A stretch of 64,000 nt of DNA, taken from Akkermansiaceae bacterium. GTDB taxonomy: Bacteria; Verrucomicrobiota; Verrucomicrobiia; Verrucomicrobiales; Akkermansiaceae. Location of the stretch: NCBI GenBank assembly GCA_029866215.1, contig JARWZU010000003.1:40724-104723 (forward strand), given 5' to 3'. A model generated the notes under the pieces. The model ran no database searches. It saw only the letters and a program-made list of their open reading frames with translations, and was not told the DNA's origin. The first letter of the stretch is position 1. Every line of letters begins with the position of its first letter. Below are positions 18,811 through 29,033 of the stretch, piece by piece. The position numbers and the translations under genes are program-made.

Positions 18811-20091
18811 TCAAGCGTGGCTCGGTTGCAGACGTGAAATTTCCATCCCCACGAGACACACATCATCAGAAAATTCCACCCCGTCAGCAAAGCGTCGGAT
18901 GTCGGAAAAAATATCCTGCATCAACTTCGTCACCGGTAGCCCTGCGCCCCTGCGGATGGATTCACCAAGCCGGTCCATGCTAAACGCTTCCGCATTGGCA
19001 TTTTCCACTTCTACCAAACCGTCGGTAAAGGTCATCAGCAGATCACCCGCATCGACTGAACACTTCTCAGTCGAGTACTCCACCCCGTCGCGGAGGCCCA
19101 AGGCTGGGCCAAGGCTCGCACTCTGGCCGGAGATGCGCTCCACCCGATTCGTCGCCTCACGCAAAAGAAATGGACTGGGATGACCAGCATTGGCAAAAGT
19201 GAGAGAACCTTGAGCGATATCGACAACGATATAGCAAGCCGTCACAAACAGTGAATGATCTAGCTGCCTCAAGGTTCCCCTGAGCCATTGGTTCATCTGA
19301 GTCAATAACTCACCTGGGCTTCCCGAAGACTTGTCGAGCTGCTCACGGAGCACCCGCATCATCGTGGTCGCCAACGCCGCTCGCACCCCTTCACCCATCA
19401 CATCGCAAATGAAGATCCCCACCGCCGTGTCAGAAACCTGAACCACATAGTAATAATCGCGACTCACCGCTCCAAGCGGCTTGAAAATACTCGAAAACTT
19501 CACGGCACTTGCAGCCTCATGCACCCCAGCGGGCAAAGTCGGAAATCGGTCGGAAAATAGCGCCATCTGCAATTCTTGGGCCATGACCAAGTCCTCTTGG
19601 TGATGAAGATTTTTCTCCCACAGCTCTTGGGCTGTCTCCGCCGCGCGGCTCTCAAGTTGTTCGTTAAGGGCTCGCAATTCTGCCTCCACCCGGTGCTTCG
19701 CCTCTCGGATGCTCACTTCATTCAACGCTCGCTTGATCGATGGAACCAAGCGTTCCATCCGGTTCTTGAGAATGAAGTCTGAGGCACCGTTCTTAAGCAA
19801 CTCAACCGCAATCTCCTCGCCCACCGCACCCGAGATCATGATCACCGGAATGTCTGGGTAACGTTCTTTCGCTATGGCCAAAGCTTCGCCACCATTGAAG
19901 GTCGGCAACGCATAATCTAGCAGGATTACGTTAGGTGCAAACTCCTCTAACTTCGCTTCAAATTCAGGCTGCGTCTCAACCCGGGTGAGAATCGATTCCA
20001 TCCCTCGCTGGGTGAGCTCGCGCAGCATCAGTTGCGCGTCAAAATCGGAATCTTCAAGGAGCAAAATTTTCAGGAGGGCTTGATATTGCAT
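18811..20091 (-). CDS. Response regulator receiver + SpoIIE/PP2C-type phosphatase (paralogue of 17014-18297)
   Basis: 426 aa; same architecture; SVSRDYYYVV.. and FICDVMGEGVRAAL. Confidence 0.92.
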   Translation of the reverse strand: MQYQALLKILLLEDSDFDAQLMLRELTQRGMESILTRVETQPEFEAKLEEFAPNVILLDYALPTFNGGEALAIAKERYPDIPVIMISGAVGEEIAVELLKNGASDFILKNRMERLVPSIKRALNEVSIREAKHRVEAELRALNEQLESRAAETAQELWEKNLHHQEDLVMAQELQMALFSDRFPTLPAGVHEAASAVKFSSIFKPLGAVSRDYYYVVQVSDTAVGIFICDVMGEGVRAALATTMMRVLREQLDKSSGSPGELLTQMNQWLRGTLRQLDHSLFVTACYIVVDIAQGSLTFANAGHPSPFLLREATNRVERISGQSASLGPALGLRDGVEYSTEKCSVDAGDLLMTFTDGLVEVENANAEAFSMDRLGESIRRGAGLPVTKLMQDIFSDIRRFADGVEFSDDVCLVGMEISRLQPSHA

Positions 20092-20392
20092 ATTTATTAG
20101 GCTCTTACTTTTTATCTAAAAAAACACAACCCATAGATATCAGATCAAAAAATGATGTCTAGTACTTTTCTTGAATTTCTCAGCCTCTCAGCAGAAACAC
20201 CTTCTAAATATTCCTTGGTGCAGAATATTTTGATTAGGCTCAGCCCCGAATCCAATCATCGAAATCGATTAAGCTTGAAGCGGTGACGAAAAAGTGATGA
20301 TAGGTACGGATACCCATTAGATTAGACAGCAAATATAAAAACTCTTTTGGTAAAATAATATTTTTTAGATCTATCAGGTGAATCGGTTTCGC

Positions 20393-22564
20393 CTATTTTG
20401 AGTTTGGCAGTGTGAAATAAAACGTTGCTCCGTGGTCCACCTCAGCCTCTGCCCATATGCGGCCGCCGTGTCGTTGCACGATGCGCTGAGCGAGCGCAAG
20501 CCCAACACCCGTGCCTTGAAATTCTTGCTGACTGTGCAAGCGCTGAAACACCCCAAAAAGCTTGTCTGCATAGCGCTTGTCGAAACCTGCGCCATTGTCT
20601 TTCACGTAATAAACCCAACCCTCCGTTGCGCTTTCCGATGCACCGATCTCGATCTCTCCGGCCTCACGGTGTTTGGTGAATTTGATACCGTTAGAAATAA
20701 GGTTCGTCCAGACTTGCCGAATCATCGCCTGAGTGCCTATTGCTTTTGGTAGCGAGCGCAAATCAAGATGGACCTTCCGCTCAGGTTCTGAGTTCATCAG
20801 TTCGTCGAATACCTCCTTGGCCAAGGCCTGCATATCAATCTCACTGGCCTCAAGATTCTGCCGCCCAAGACGTGAGAACATCAAAAGATCATCAATCAAC
20901 TTGCCCATGCGCTGGGCTTCGCTACGGATGATTTCTAACTTCCTCTGGTCCTCAGCGGTTAGTTTTTCCGTGCAATCTTCTGCAAGCATGCGGGAAAAGC
21001 CATCAATGGCGCGTAGGGGTGCTCGCAAGTCGTGGGAGACCGAGTAACTAAACGCTTCGAGCTCCCTGTTCGCACGCTCCAATTCGACCGCACGGCGTGA
21101 GAGGTCATCATTCAACTTTTGAATTTCTCCCTCCGCTTCTTTTCGCTCGGTGACATCGATGTTGATACCGACGATCCGCTTGGCCTTCCCGTCATGGCCA
21201 TTGGCTGCCATCTCAGAGGCTTGAATCGTCCGCACTTTCCCATCCGTTGCCCGTGTGATGCGAAACTCTCGCCTCCCGCGACCCCCAGTAGCAATCACTT
21301 GGCCCAGCTGTGCCTCCTGCTCAGGCAAATCCGCTGGCAATACCGCGTTGGCCCACGTGTCATAGGGGGTGATCCCGTCCCCAAGCGGCTCAAGTCCGTA
21401 AATTTTAAACATGTTTGCTTCCCACCTGAGCTGCTGAGTCTGCAAATCCCACTCCCAGACGCCAATGTCAGCAGCTTCGACTGCAAGGCGTCGACGTTCT
21501 TCGCTCTCAACCAGTGCTTCCTCCATGTTTTTGCGCTTCGTGATATCCGTACGAATTGCAATGTACTGAAACGGCTTCCCTTCACGAATGAGGAAGGGCA
21601 CGATGGTTGTATTAACCCAATAAAAAGAACCATTTTTGGTGCGATTTTTAATCTCACCCTTCCAAACTTTGCCCGCACCGATGCTTTGCCACAATTCCTT
21701 AAAAAACTCGGTATCGTGATGTCCCGAATTTACAAGATGATGACTTTGCCCGACGAGTTCTTCCCTGGTGTAGTTGCTCGTGTCACAAAATTTCTCGTTG
21801 GCATAGGTGATCTTGCCCGCGGCATCGGTGATGGTGACCAGGGCATGTTCATCGAGCGCGGCCTTAAATTGCGCAAGCGTTGTGTTTGAGATTTCAAGTT
21901 CGGCGGTGCGGTCTTTGACGCGTTGTTCTAGTTCGGCATTCAACCTAAAAATTTCTTGCTCCGCCTGTTTGCGCGCACTGATATTGGTGAGTATCAGCCG
22001 CAGTTCACTGGCATCTTCCTCACCATGTGTAATGGTCGCTGACAAATGCACCCAAACCGAGTCGCCTGTCGCTTTCAACATCCTCAGGTCACAATTCTCA
22101 AAGGATCCCGTTAGAAGCAGTTGCTTGCGCGCAAGATAGAAAATGTCCTGATCATCTGGGTGAATGAACCGAGAAATTGGCTTGGTGATGATCTCGTTAC
22201 GGGCGAACTCCAACATGGCGGACGCGCTAAGATTTGCCTTTTCGATCAAGCCCTGATGGCTGAGGGCGAGGTATCCCACTGGCGCAAATTCATAGAGATC
22301 AAAGTAGCGCGAACGCGCAGCCGCAAGGGCCACCTGAAAATGGCGAAGCTCCTCATTCTGCATTTCTAGCTCGATCTGGTAGACCTCGAGATCGTGAAAT
22401 ACTCGCCCCATTTCATCTGATGGGATGATACCGCCGTTACGAGAAATCCCAACTTTTCCATTTGCGAGCGCTTCAGCACGCATGCGCAAATCAACTAACT
22501 CTGGCGAAGGACCGCCAAGCCCAGGATCCTTCGTCAGTGATGAACTTAATTCTTCCATAAACAA
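20393..22564 (-). CDS. Multi-PAS/PAC sensor histidine kinase
   Basis: 723 aa; PAS repeats, H-box FSYSVSHDLRAPLRAIDGFSRML, GVGLALAQRIVQRHGGRIWAEAEVDHGATFYFTLP. Confidence 0.95.
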   Translation of the reverse strand: MFMEELSSSLTKDPGLGGPSPELVDLRMRAEALANGKVGISRNGGIIPSDEMGRVFHDLEVYQIELEMQNEELRHFQVALAAARSRYFDLYEFAPVGYLALSHQGLIEKANLSASAMLEFARNEIITKPISRFIHPDDQDIFYLARKQLLLTGSFENCDLRMLKATGDSVWVHLSATITHGEEDASELRLILTNISARKQAEQEIFRLNAELEQRVKDRTAELEISNTTLAQFKAALDEHALVTITDAAGKITYANEKFCDTSNYTREELVGQSHHLVNSGHHDTEFFKELWQSIGAGKVWKGEIKNRTKNGSFYWVNTTIVPFLIREGKPFQYIAIRTDITKRKNMEEALVESEERRRLAVEAADIGVWEWDLQTQQLRWEANMFKIYGLEPLGDGITPYDTWANAVLPADLPEQEAQLGQVIATGGRGRREFRITRATDGKVRTIQASEMAANGHDGKAKRIVGINIDVTERKEAEGEIQKLNDDLSRRAVELERANRELEAFSYSVSHDLRAPLRAIDGFSRMLAEDCTEKLTAEDQRKLEIIRSEAQRMGKLIDDLLMFSRLGRQNLEASEIDMQALAKEVFDELMNSEPERKVHLDLRSLPKAIGTQAMIRQVWTNLISNGIKFTKHREAGEIEIGASESATEGWVYYVKDNGAGFDKRYADKLFGVFQRLHSQQEFQGTGVGLALAQRIVQRHGGRIWAEAEVDHGATFYFTLPNSK

Positions 22565-22568
22565 GACA

Positions 22569-25568
22569 CTACGATAGCATCACTTTCTCCGTTGTCACGA
22601 TCTCATCGAGCTTTCCATCATTACCCAACAATGCAGTCGCAATCAGTGAGATGCATAAAACCGTTCCATCTTTAGTAAGCCGATTGGTCTCATGAAGGAT
22701 GAGAGCATTTTGCATGGATAAATCTGCCAAGTGTGTTAGTTCGCTGTTCAGCATCCGCTTGTCGGAAAGCCGATCACCCAAGTTCATTTGGAGTGCCTCG
22801 GACTCCGTCCAGCCATAAAGGCGGGTAGCTCCTGGGTTCCATGCGAGAATCTGGCCACGTGGATCCTGCACGATAATTGCATCACTCGAATTACGAACCA
22901 CAGCGGCCAAACGCCGGAGCTGCTCATCTGCACCTCGAAGTTTTTCCTGTATCTTCACTTTTTCAGTGACGTGCATAAATGAAATCACCGCTCCCTCGAT
23001 CACATTTTCCAAGGTGCGATAGGGCTGAATATGCATCGAATACCAGTGGCCATTTTTTGCCATCAACTCCTGATCCTTTGGAATTAGGGTGTCTAACACA
23101 CTCTGAACATCGGGAATCAAGGTATCGTAATGGAGAAGATTTGACGCGATGTGAGCAATCGGCCGACCGATGTCACTAGCAATGAGGTTGATCACGCTAG
23201 ACGCGGCAGGGGTGAACCGCATCACTCGGAGTTGATGATCCACAAACACCGTACCAACCCCGGTACCCGCCAACAAGTTGTTCATGTCGTTGTTGGCTTT
23301 AGTTAAATCAGCAACCTTTGCATTCAGCTCCATGTTCACTGTCGATAATTCTTCATTGACCGATTGTAGTTCTTCTTTGGAGGTCTCCAGCTCCTCGTTG
23401 GTTGATTGTAGCTCTTCGTTCACCGACTGCATTTCCTCATTGGAGGACCTGAGTTCTTCGGAAGAACTTTCTAGCTCTTCGGTCATGCTCTGCAGTTGGT
23501 CATCCTTCGTCTGCAATTCTTCCCGAATCCGGGCGATAGCCCCATGCACGTCAGATCCCTCCTGAGTACCCACCGCTGTGGAGACATGAATGCCTCCTTT
23601 GATTTCCTCGATCAAAATCAGGTAAAGGGGCGAGTCTAATTTCACCAATAACTCACTCGTAATTGGAAAGACCGTTAGATTGAGAACCCAATCGATCCTA
23701 TCAATTTTCATTTGGATCCTGGCATATTGAACCTGTTCTCCCGTTGTGATAGTTTTGCGAAGCGCCGCGGCAATGCTAGGGCGCAACCCATCTCGGGCCA
23801 TTTTTAGGATGTTGGCACTCGCAATCTCACCTGGGGGAATCTCCAGAAATCGACCTATCTGGCCGTGCAAATAGAGAATGTCTCCTTGGTGGTTCACGAG
23901 GGCTGCGGCTGGCGCAAGTTTCGCGAGGATGCCTTGCTCGGTGAGATCTCGAAGCGGTAATTTGGGGAGCCGATGAGGGTGTTTGGGTGCCATGGTTGTC
24001 TCGATGGTATCGTCGTGATACACGGGTAAAAACTGGGTCAATACCGAGCGGGAAAGTGGTTCATCACCCTTGCGTTGGTAGATTTTGGATTTCTGGTTCT
24101 TTGATCGAAAAAGATTTCCGAACTCACCAATTCCTTCTGAATTCCCCAAAAATAAGCGGCCATCTTGTTTCAAAGAATAGTGAAACAATGGGATAATTTT
24201 TTTCTGCAACTCTGCCCCAAAATAGATTAGTAAGTTGCGGCAACTGATAAGATCCATACGTGAAAATGGTGGATCTTTAATTAAGTTGTGCTCAGAAAAT
24301 ACTAAGAGATCTCGGACGCATTTCTTGATTCGAAAACCTATTTCATGAGGCTCCTCAGTGAAATAGTTCGCCAAACGCTCGGGAGTCATGTCGTCAGCGA
24401 TTGTACTCGGGTAAAGCCCGGTGCGAGCTGTTGCGATCGCGCGGGGATCGATGTCTGTCGCAAAGATTTGCACTGCATGGAATTGCTGCTGAGCTTCCAT
24501 GCATTCTAATAGTAGGATCGCCAGAGAATAAGCTTCCTCACCGGTTGAGCAACCTGTGACCCAGATGCGGATCGTATCTCCTAGCAGTTTTGACGATACT
24601 AACCGCGACAGCGTCTCTTTTTGGAGTTCTTCGAAGGCATCGGGGTCGCGAAAGAACTTGGTCACTCCAATCAAAAGATCATGGAAAAGGGCTTCTGCTT
24701 CTTTTGGAGTTTGTTGGAGATACTTTGAATAGTCTTCCAGAGTTTCAATGCCATTGACGACCATCCGGCGATCGATCCGACGATGAATTGTGCTCGACTT
24801 ATATTGAGAGAAGTCGTGGCCGACATTGGCACGCAGCACCATGAAAATCTTCCTCAGCTCGTTCAATTTCTTCGGCGGCAGTTTTGCTTCGCTGCCCGCA
24901 TGACGGTGAACGGCATTAGCCACGTAAGCCAATAACTGAGCCGGCATTTCCGCCGGTGACAAAATAAAGTCGACGAGCCCAGTATCGATTGCGCACTGCG
25001 GCATAGAGTCAAACTCAGTGCTCGCTGGGTCCTGCGCCATGACCATGCCCCCCTCGTCCTTGATTCTGCGAATGCCGAAGCTACCATCGGATCCATTACC
25101 TGATAGAATCACCCCAATGCTTAACGATTTTTGCTCCTCAGCCAATGATTGCAAAAAAAGGTCGATCGGCAGATGCTGACTGCGGTTTTTGGGTTGCTCG
25201 ATGAGTAGAAGATAACCCTGGCTGATTTCAAGGTCATCGTGCGGTGGAATCGTATAGATGCAATCGGGCTGTACCACCATCCCATCCTTCGCTTCAAAGA
25301 CGTTCATTTGGGTCGTCCGCTGAATCAATGCAGCAAGAGAACTTTGATGATCGGGCGATAAGTGTTGGATCACCACAAAGGCTATGCCGGTGACGTGGTC
25401 TCTTGGAAAATTCGAGAAGAACGCTTCAAACGCTGCCAAACCGCCCGCGGATGCACCAATTCCAACGATCGGAAATCGCATTTTCGGCACGGAGCCTTGA
25501 GCCATCGCCGAGTTTGAATCTTCGACATTGGCTTTTGGGATGGGATCAGATTTAGAGGGGTTTTTCAT
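22569..25568 (-). CDS. CheB-CheR fusion with coiled coil and PAS domains
   Basis: 999 aa; CheB VGIGASAGGLAAFEAFF / GVILSGNGSDGS; CheR SSTIHRRIDRRM / FRDPDAFEEL / WVTGCSTGEEAYSLAI; EEL-rich coiled coil. Confidence 0.95.
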   Translation of the reverse strand: MKNPSKSDPIPKANVEDSNSAMAQGSVPKMRFPIVGIGASAGGLAAFEAFFSNFPRDHVTGIAFVVIQHLSPDHQSSLAALIQRTTQMNVFEAKDGMVVQPDCIYTIPPHDDLEISQGYLLLIEQPKNRSQHLPIDLFLQSLAEEQKSLSIGVILSGNGSDGSFGIRRIKDEGGMVMAQDPASTEFDSMPQCAIDTGLVDFILSPAEMPAQLLAYVANAVHRHAGSEAKLPPKKLNELRKIFMVLRANVGHDFSQYKSSTIHRRIDRRMVVNGIETLEDYSKYLQQTPKEAEALFHDLLIGVTKFFRDPDAFEELQKETLSRLVSSKLLGDTIRIWVTGCSTGEEAYSLAILLLECMEAQQQFHAVQIFATDIDPRAIATARTGLYPSTIADDMTPERLANYFTEEPHEIGFRIKKCVRDLLVFSEHNLIKDPPFSRMDLISCRNLLIYFGAELQKKIIPLFHYSLKQDGRLFLGNSEGIGEFGNLFRSKNQKSKIYQRKGDEPLSRSVLTQFLPVYHDDTIETTMAPKHPHRLPKLPLRDLTEQGILAKLAPAAALVNHQGDILYLHGQIGRFLEIPPGEIASANILKMARDGLRPSIAAALRKTITTGEQVQYARIQMKIDRIDWVLNLTVFPITSELLVKLDSPLYLILIEEIKGGIHVSTAVGTQEGSDVHGAIARIREELQTKDDQLQSMTEELESSSEELRSSNEEMQSVNEELQSTNEELETSKEELQSVNEELSTVNMELNAKVADLTKANNDMNNLLAGTGVGTVFVDHQLRVMRFTPAASSVINLIASDIGRPIAHIASNLLHYDTLIPDVQSVLDTLIPKDQELMAKNGHWYSMHIQPYRTLENVIEGAVISFMHVTEKVKIQEKLRGADEQLRRLAAVVRNSSDAIIVQDPRGQILAWNPGATRLYGWTESEALQMNLGDRLSDKRMLNSELTHLADLSMQNALILHETNRLTKDGTVLCISLIATALLGNDGKLDEIVTTEKVMLS

Positions 25569-25713
25569 CGTTTTACGTGATGAGTGACTACCTTTGATGG
25601 TCTCAGAAATTTAGGTTCATCCAAGATCTAAATGGATGGGCGGGCTTTAATTTTGTGCTCCGTTTTGGGTGTGCATGAAGCGGATCGATCATCGTTCGTG
25701 AAATCCGGTTGCG

Positions 25714-26673
25714 GTGGTCGCCATGATTGGTGAAGATTCACTCATGCAGGCTGTGCGTCGCTACCCCGTTATCTTTAATCCCATGGCTCGAAGCCAAAAG
25801 GTTGGGCGGGTTTTGCGATTTTTGATGAGCCACGCCAATCGCTTCGCGCTCTTTGCCACCAATCATTCGGGCGAGGCCCGCGAACTGGCCGCAAAATTCG
25901 CTGAGGCAGGTGAACCGGTGGTCATCGCCGCGGGTGGAGATGGTACGCTGAACGAGGTGGTCAACGGGCTTGCTGGGTCTGGGACACTGTTAGGACTTTT
26001 GCCTGCGGGAACCATGAACGTTTTTGCGAGAGAGATGGGAATCCCGTTTGATTCGCTGGAGCAAGCACTTGAGGTGATCGATCGGGGTCTTGTGAGAGAG
26101 GTGGATTTATTTGAGGCAAATGGTTCACCCTTTGCACAAATGGCGGGTGTTGGGCTCGATGCGATGGTCATCGAGGAGACGACGTGGGAATCAAAGAAGC
26201 GATTTGGTCCTTTGGCTTATTTACTGGCTGCGGTGAAGGTTTTGGGTGATCGCCCACCCCGGCTTCTAGTAACCTGCGCTGATGGAAGGCGCGAAGAAGG
26301 GATCGCAGTGCTCGCGGGGAATGGTTCGTTGTATGGGGGACCTTTCCGGGTTTTTCGAAATGCCGATAACCACGACTCTTTGCTAGATATTCTGGTTTTT
26401 AAGGAGTCCGGATATCGACTCGTGCTCGATTCATTGAGAGGATTGGCGCGCGGGGGAATGGATCTCGAAGACTCAACAAGCTATTTCCAAGCGGCAGATT
26501 TCACAGTGACCTGCGACAACGAGGTCCCAGTCCACGTCGATGGAGAATGGATCGGGCGTTTTTCTGGTGTCCATTTTTACGAGTCGGTGCACCGCTTACG
26601 AGTGATTGCTCCCGATGCACCCATCCGTCAGGGATTGGGGGTTGCAATGAGATCGTTAATGCCATGGACGTAA
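25714..26673 (+). CDS. Diacylglycerol/lipid kinase family protein (YegS-like)
   Basis: 319 aa; VVIAAGGDGTLNEVVNGLAGSGTLLGLLPAGTMNVFARE. Confidence 0.93.
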   Translation: MVAMIGEDSLMQAVRRYPVIFNPMARSQKVGRVLRFLMSHANRFALFATNHSGEARELAAKFAEAGEPVVIAAGGDGTLNEVVNGLAGSGTLLGLLPAGTMNVFAREMGIPFDSLEQALEVIDRGLVREVDLFEANGSPFAQMAGVGLDAMVIEETTWESKKRFGPLAYLLAAVKVLGDRPPRLLVTCADGRREEGIAVLAGNGSLYGGPFRVFRNADNHDSLLDILVFKESGYRLVLDSLRGLARGGMDLEDSTSYFQAADFTVTCDNEVPVHVDGEWIGRFSGVHFYESVHRLRVIAPDAPIRQGLGVAMRSLMPWT

Positions 26674-27365
26674 TGGGGAACGGGTATCGGTGTGGGAATC
26701 TTCCGGATAAACGCGGATGGCGTGGCCGATTTCGGGTTTTGGCCATGAGCGTGGTAGTCAGCGGATTCTTTGTCTGCTGCTTAGTGCCTTATGCCTATTT
26801 GGCAGCAATCGTGGCAAGTAGCGGGAGATTGTTTACCGAGGTCGCAAATGTTCCGGCCACGGAGGTCGGCCTGGTGTTTGGCACAACGGATCGAGTGGGC
26901 GGGCGAGAGAACCTCTACTTTCGCTATCGCATCGAGGCCGCAGTCCGGTTGTGGAAGGCGGGAAAAATTAAGACAGTCATCGTCTCTGGGGACAATCGGA
27001 CGCGCTACTACAACGAACCAGAGAAAATGCGACAAGCATTGATCGATCGAGGCATTCCCCAAGAGCGAATTATTTGCGATTCCGCTGGATTGCGAACCCT
27101 TGATTCCGTCGTGCGCGCAAAGGTGATTTTCGGAGCCAACCCGATTCTTTTCATCAGTCAACGGTTTCAGAATCAACGTGCGATCTACCTTGCGAAAGCG
27201 AATGGCATCGAAGCGTTCGGATACAACGCACGCGATGTCGAAGCTCATGTGGGGCTGAGGACTCAGATTCGAGAAATCGGTGCGCGGTTCAAGATGTGGC
27301 TCGATGTGAATCTGCTAGAAACTCGCCCAAGGCATCTCGGTAAGAAGATCCCACTGCCTCAGTAA
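26664..27365 (+). CDS. SanA/YdcF-like (DUF218) membrane protein
   Basis: Start set at MDVMGNGYRC; N-terminal TM; VIVSGDNRTRYYNEPEKMRQALIDRGIPQERIICDSAGLRTLDSVVRAK. Confidence 0.85.
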   Translation: MDVMGNGYRCGNLPDKRGWRGRFRVLAMSVVVSGFFVCCLVPYAYLAAIVASSGRLFTEVANVPATEVGLVFGTTDRVGGRENLYFRYRIEAAVRLWKAGKIKTVIVSGDNRTRYYNEPEKMRQALIDRGIPQERIICDSAGLRTLDSVVRAKVIFGANPILFISQRFQNQRAIYLAKANGIEAFGYNARDVEAHVGLRTQIREIGARFKMWLDVNLLETRPRHLGKKIPLPQ

Positions 27366-27392
27366 ATCGCGGTAAACCGCCATCCATCACAT

Positions 27393-27425
27393 AAAACACC
27401 CGGCCTCCTGTGAAGGAAGTCGGGT
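27393..27425 (-). terminator. Rho-independent-like terminator downstream of the RRM gene
   Basis: Minus strand ACCCGACTTCC-ttcaca-GGAGGCCGGGTGTTTTA, imperfect stem plus T-run. Confidence 0.6.
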
Positions 27426-27455
27426 AATGAAAAGGCTTAGTTAAAACCAGCTGGG

Positions 27456-27863
27456 TTACCAACGGCCGCCACCGCCGCCGCCACCGCCGCGACGATCACC
27501 GCCGCCGCCGCCGCCTTTGTAGCCGCCACCGCCGCCACCGCCGCGACGATCACCACCACCGTAGCCGCCGCCACCACCGCCGCCGCCGTAACCACCACCG
27601 CCGCCACCACTTGGACGGGATTCTTTAGGTTCGGACGCGTTTACGCGAAGTGGGCGACCATTGTAGTCGTAATCATTGAGGGCCTCGATGGCCGCATTTA
27701 GTTGACTTTGGTCACCAAGAGTCACGAATGCAAATCCCTTGGATTGCCCGGTTTCGCGGTCCGTGATGATTTTCACCCGTTCAACAGGTCCAAAAGCGGC
27801 GAAAAGGCCGGTCACATCTCCTTCAGTAGCAGTATAGGGCAGATTGCCCACGTAGATATCCAT
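27456..27863 (-). CDS. Glycine-rich RRM RNA-binding protein
   Basis: 135 aa; RNP2 IYVGNLPY, RNP1 KGFAFVTL; C-terminal G/RG-rich low-complexity tail. Confidence 0.95.
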   Translation of the reverse strand: MDIYVGNLPYTATEGDVTGLFAAFGPVERVKIITDRETGQSKGFAFVTLGDQSQLNAAIEALNDYDYNGRPLRVNASEPKESRPSGGGGGGYGGGGGGGGYGGGDRRGGGGGGGYKGGGGGGDRRGGGGGGGGRW

Positions 27864-28060
27864 TTAATTCAGTTCTAATGACGCCATCATGATTGGACTC
27901 CATTCTCGATCATGGCGTCACCGATCGAAACTAAAGCGATGAAACAAACTTTCGCCGTTCAATCGAGTCTTCAAGAACACTGTTATGGGCAAATTAGCAA
28001 GAACTCAATTTATTTATCTTTTTTAATCTGCTAGAAAATCCTCTGCAACTCCTTTAGGTG

Positions 28061-28993
28061 CTAGTCATTTGCCGATTTCGGATCAAGGGCATCACGGAGG
28101 CCATCGCCAAGGAAATTGAGGGCGAATAGGGTGCTCGCAAAGAAGAGTGAAGGAAAAAATAACAGCAGTCCGCCAGCTTCCATCCGGTCTGCGCCCTCTT
28201 TAATCAGGATTCCCCATGAGCTGTTGGGTGGCTTAACCCCCAATCCCAAAAACGACAGCACGCTCTCAAGCAACATGATGCCTGGCACGGCGAGAGTGGT
28301 ATAAATGATCACGGGACCAATGACATTGGGAAGAATATGCCTGAATAATATCCGTGACCGGCTCAGTCCCAGTGAGACTGCAGCTTCGACAAATTCTTGT
28401 TTTTTCACCGACATCACCTGCGCGCGCACAATCCGAGCAATGGTGAGCCAGCCGATCGCGCCAATCGCGATGAACAGCGGGATCAGTGTGGTGATTGGCG
28501 CGACATGGTCACGACTGATGCCAGTGACACGAATCACCCAGTGTGTGAAATCTGCTGCAGGTTCATCAACTACCAATGAAAAAAGAATGACCAACACGAG
28601 GAAGGGCAAAGCAAATAGAATATCCACAAATCGCATCATGAGGTCGTCGATTTTTCCACCCGCATATCCGGCGACTGCGCCGTAGATCACCCCGATCAAT
28701 ACTGCGACACCCGTGGCCACCAACCCAACGAGTAGCGAAACCTGGCCACCATAAAGCACTCGGGAGAATAGATCTCGGCCAAGTTGATCGGTGCCAAACC
28801 AATGACCCACCGATGGTGCTGAATTCGCATTGGCCATGTTAATGGCGGTTGGACTTTTCACAAATGGCATCAGCGGACCGATGAAACACAGTAGGAGAAT
28901 TACGGTCAAAACGCCCAAGCTGGCAATCGCCGCACGGTTGTGTGCGAGACGATGCCAGGCATCAGCCCAAAGTGAGGAGCCTTTATGAATCAT
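28061..28993 (-). CDS. oppC: Peptide/nickel-type ABC transporter permease (OppC/DppC family)
   Basis: 310 aa; HWFGTDQLGRDLFSRVLYGGQVSLLVG; EFVEAAVSLGLSRSRILFRHILPN. Confidence 0.92.
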   Translation of the reverse strand: MIHKGSSLWADAWHRLAHNRAAIASLGVLTVILLLCFIGPLMPFVKSPTAINMANANSAPSVGHWFGTDQLGRDLFSRVLYGGQVSLLVGLVATGVAVLIGVIYGAVAGYAGGKIDDLMMRFVDILFALPFLVLVILFSLVVDEPAADFTHWVIRVTGISRDHVAPITTLIPLFIAIGAIGWLTIARIVRAQVMSVKKQEFVEAAVSLGLSRSRILFRHILPNVIGPVIIYTTLAVPGIMLLESVLSFLGLGVKPPNSSWGILIKEGADRMEAGGLLLFFPSLFFASTLFALNFLGDGLRDALDPKSAND

Positions 28994-29033
28994 TGGGGAA
29001 ATTGACTAGAGTTGATATGGTTAAAATAGACCC

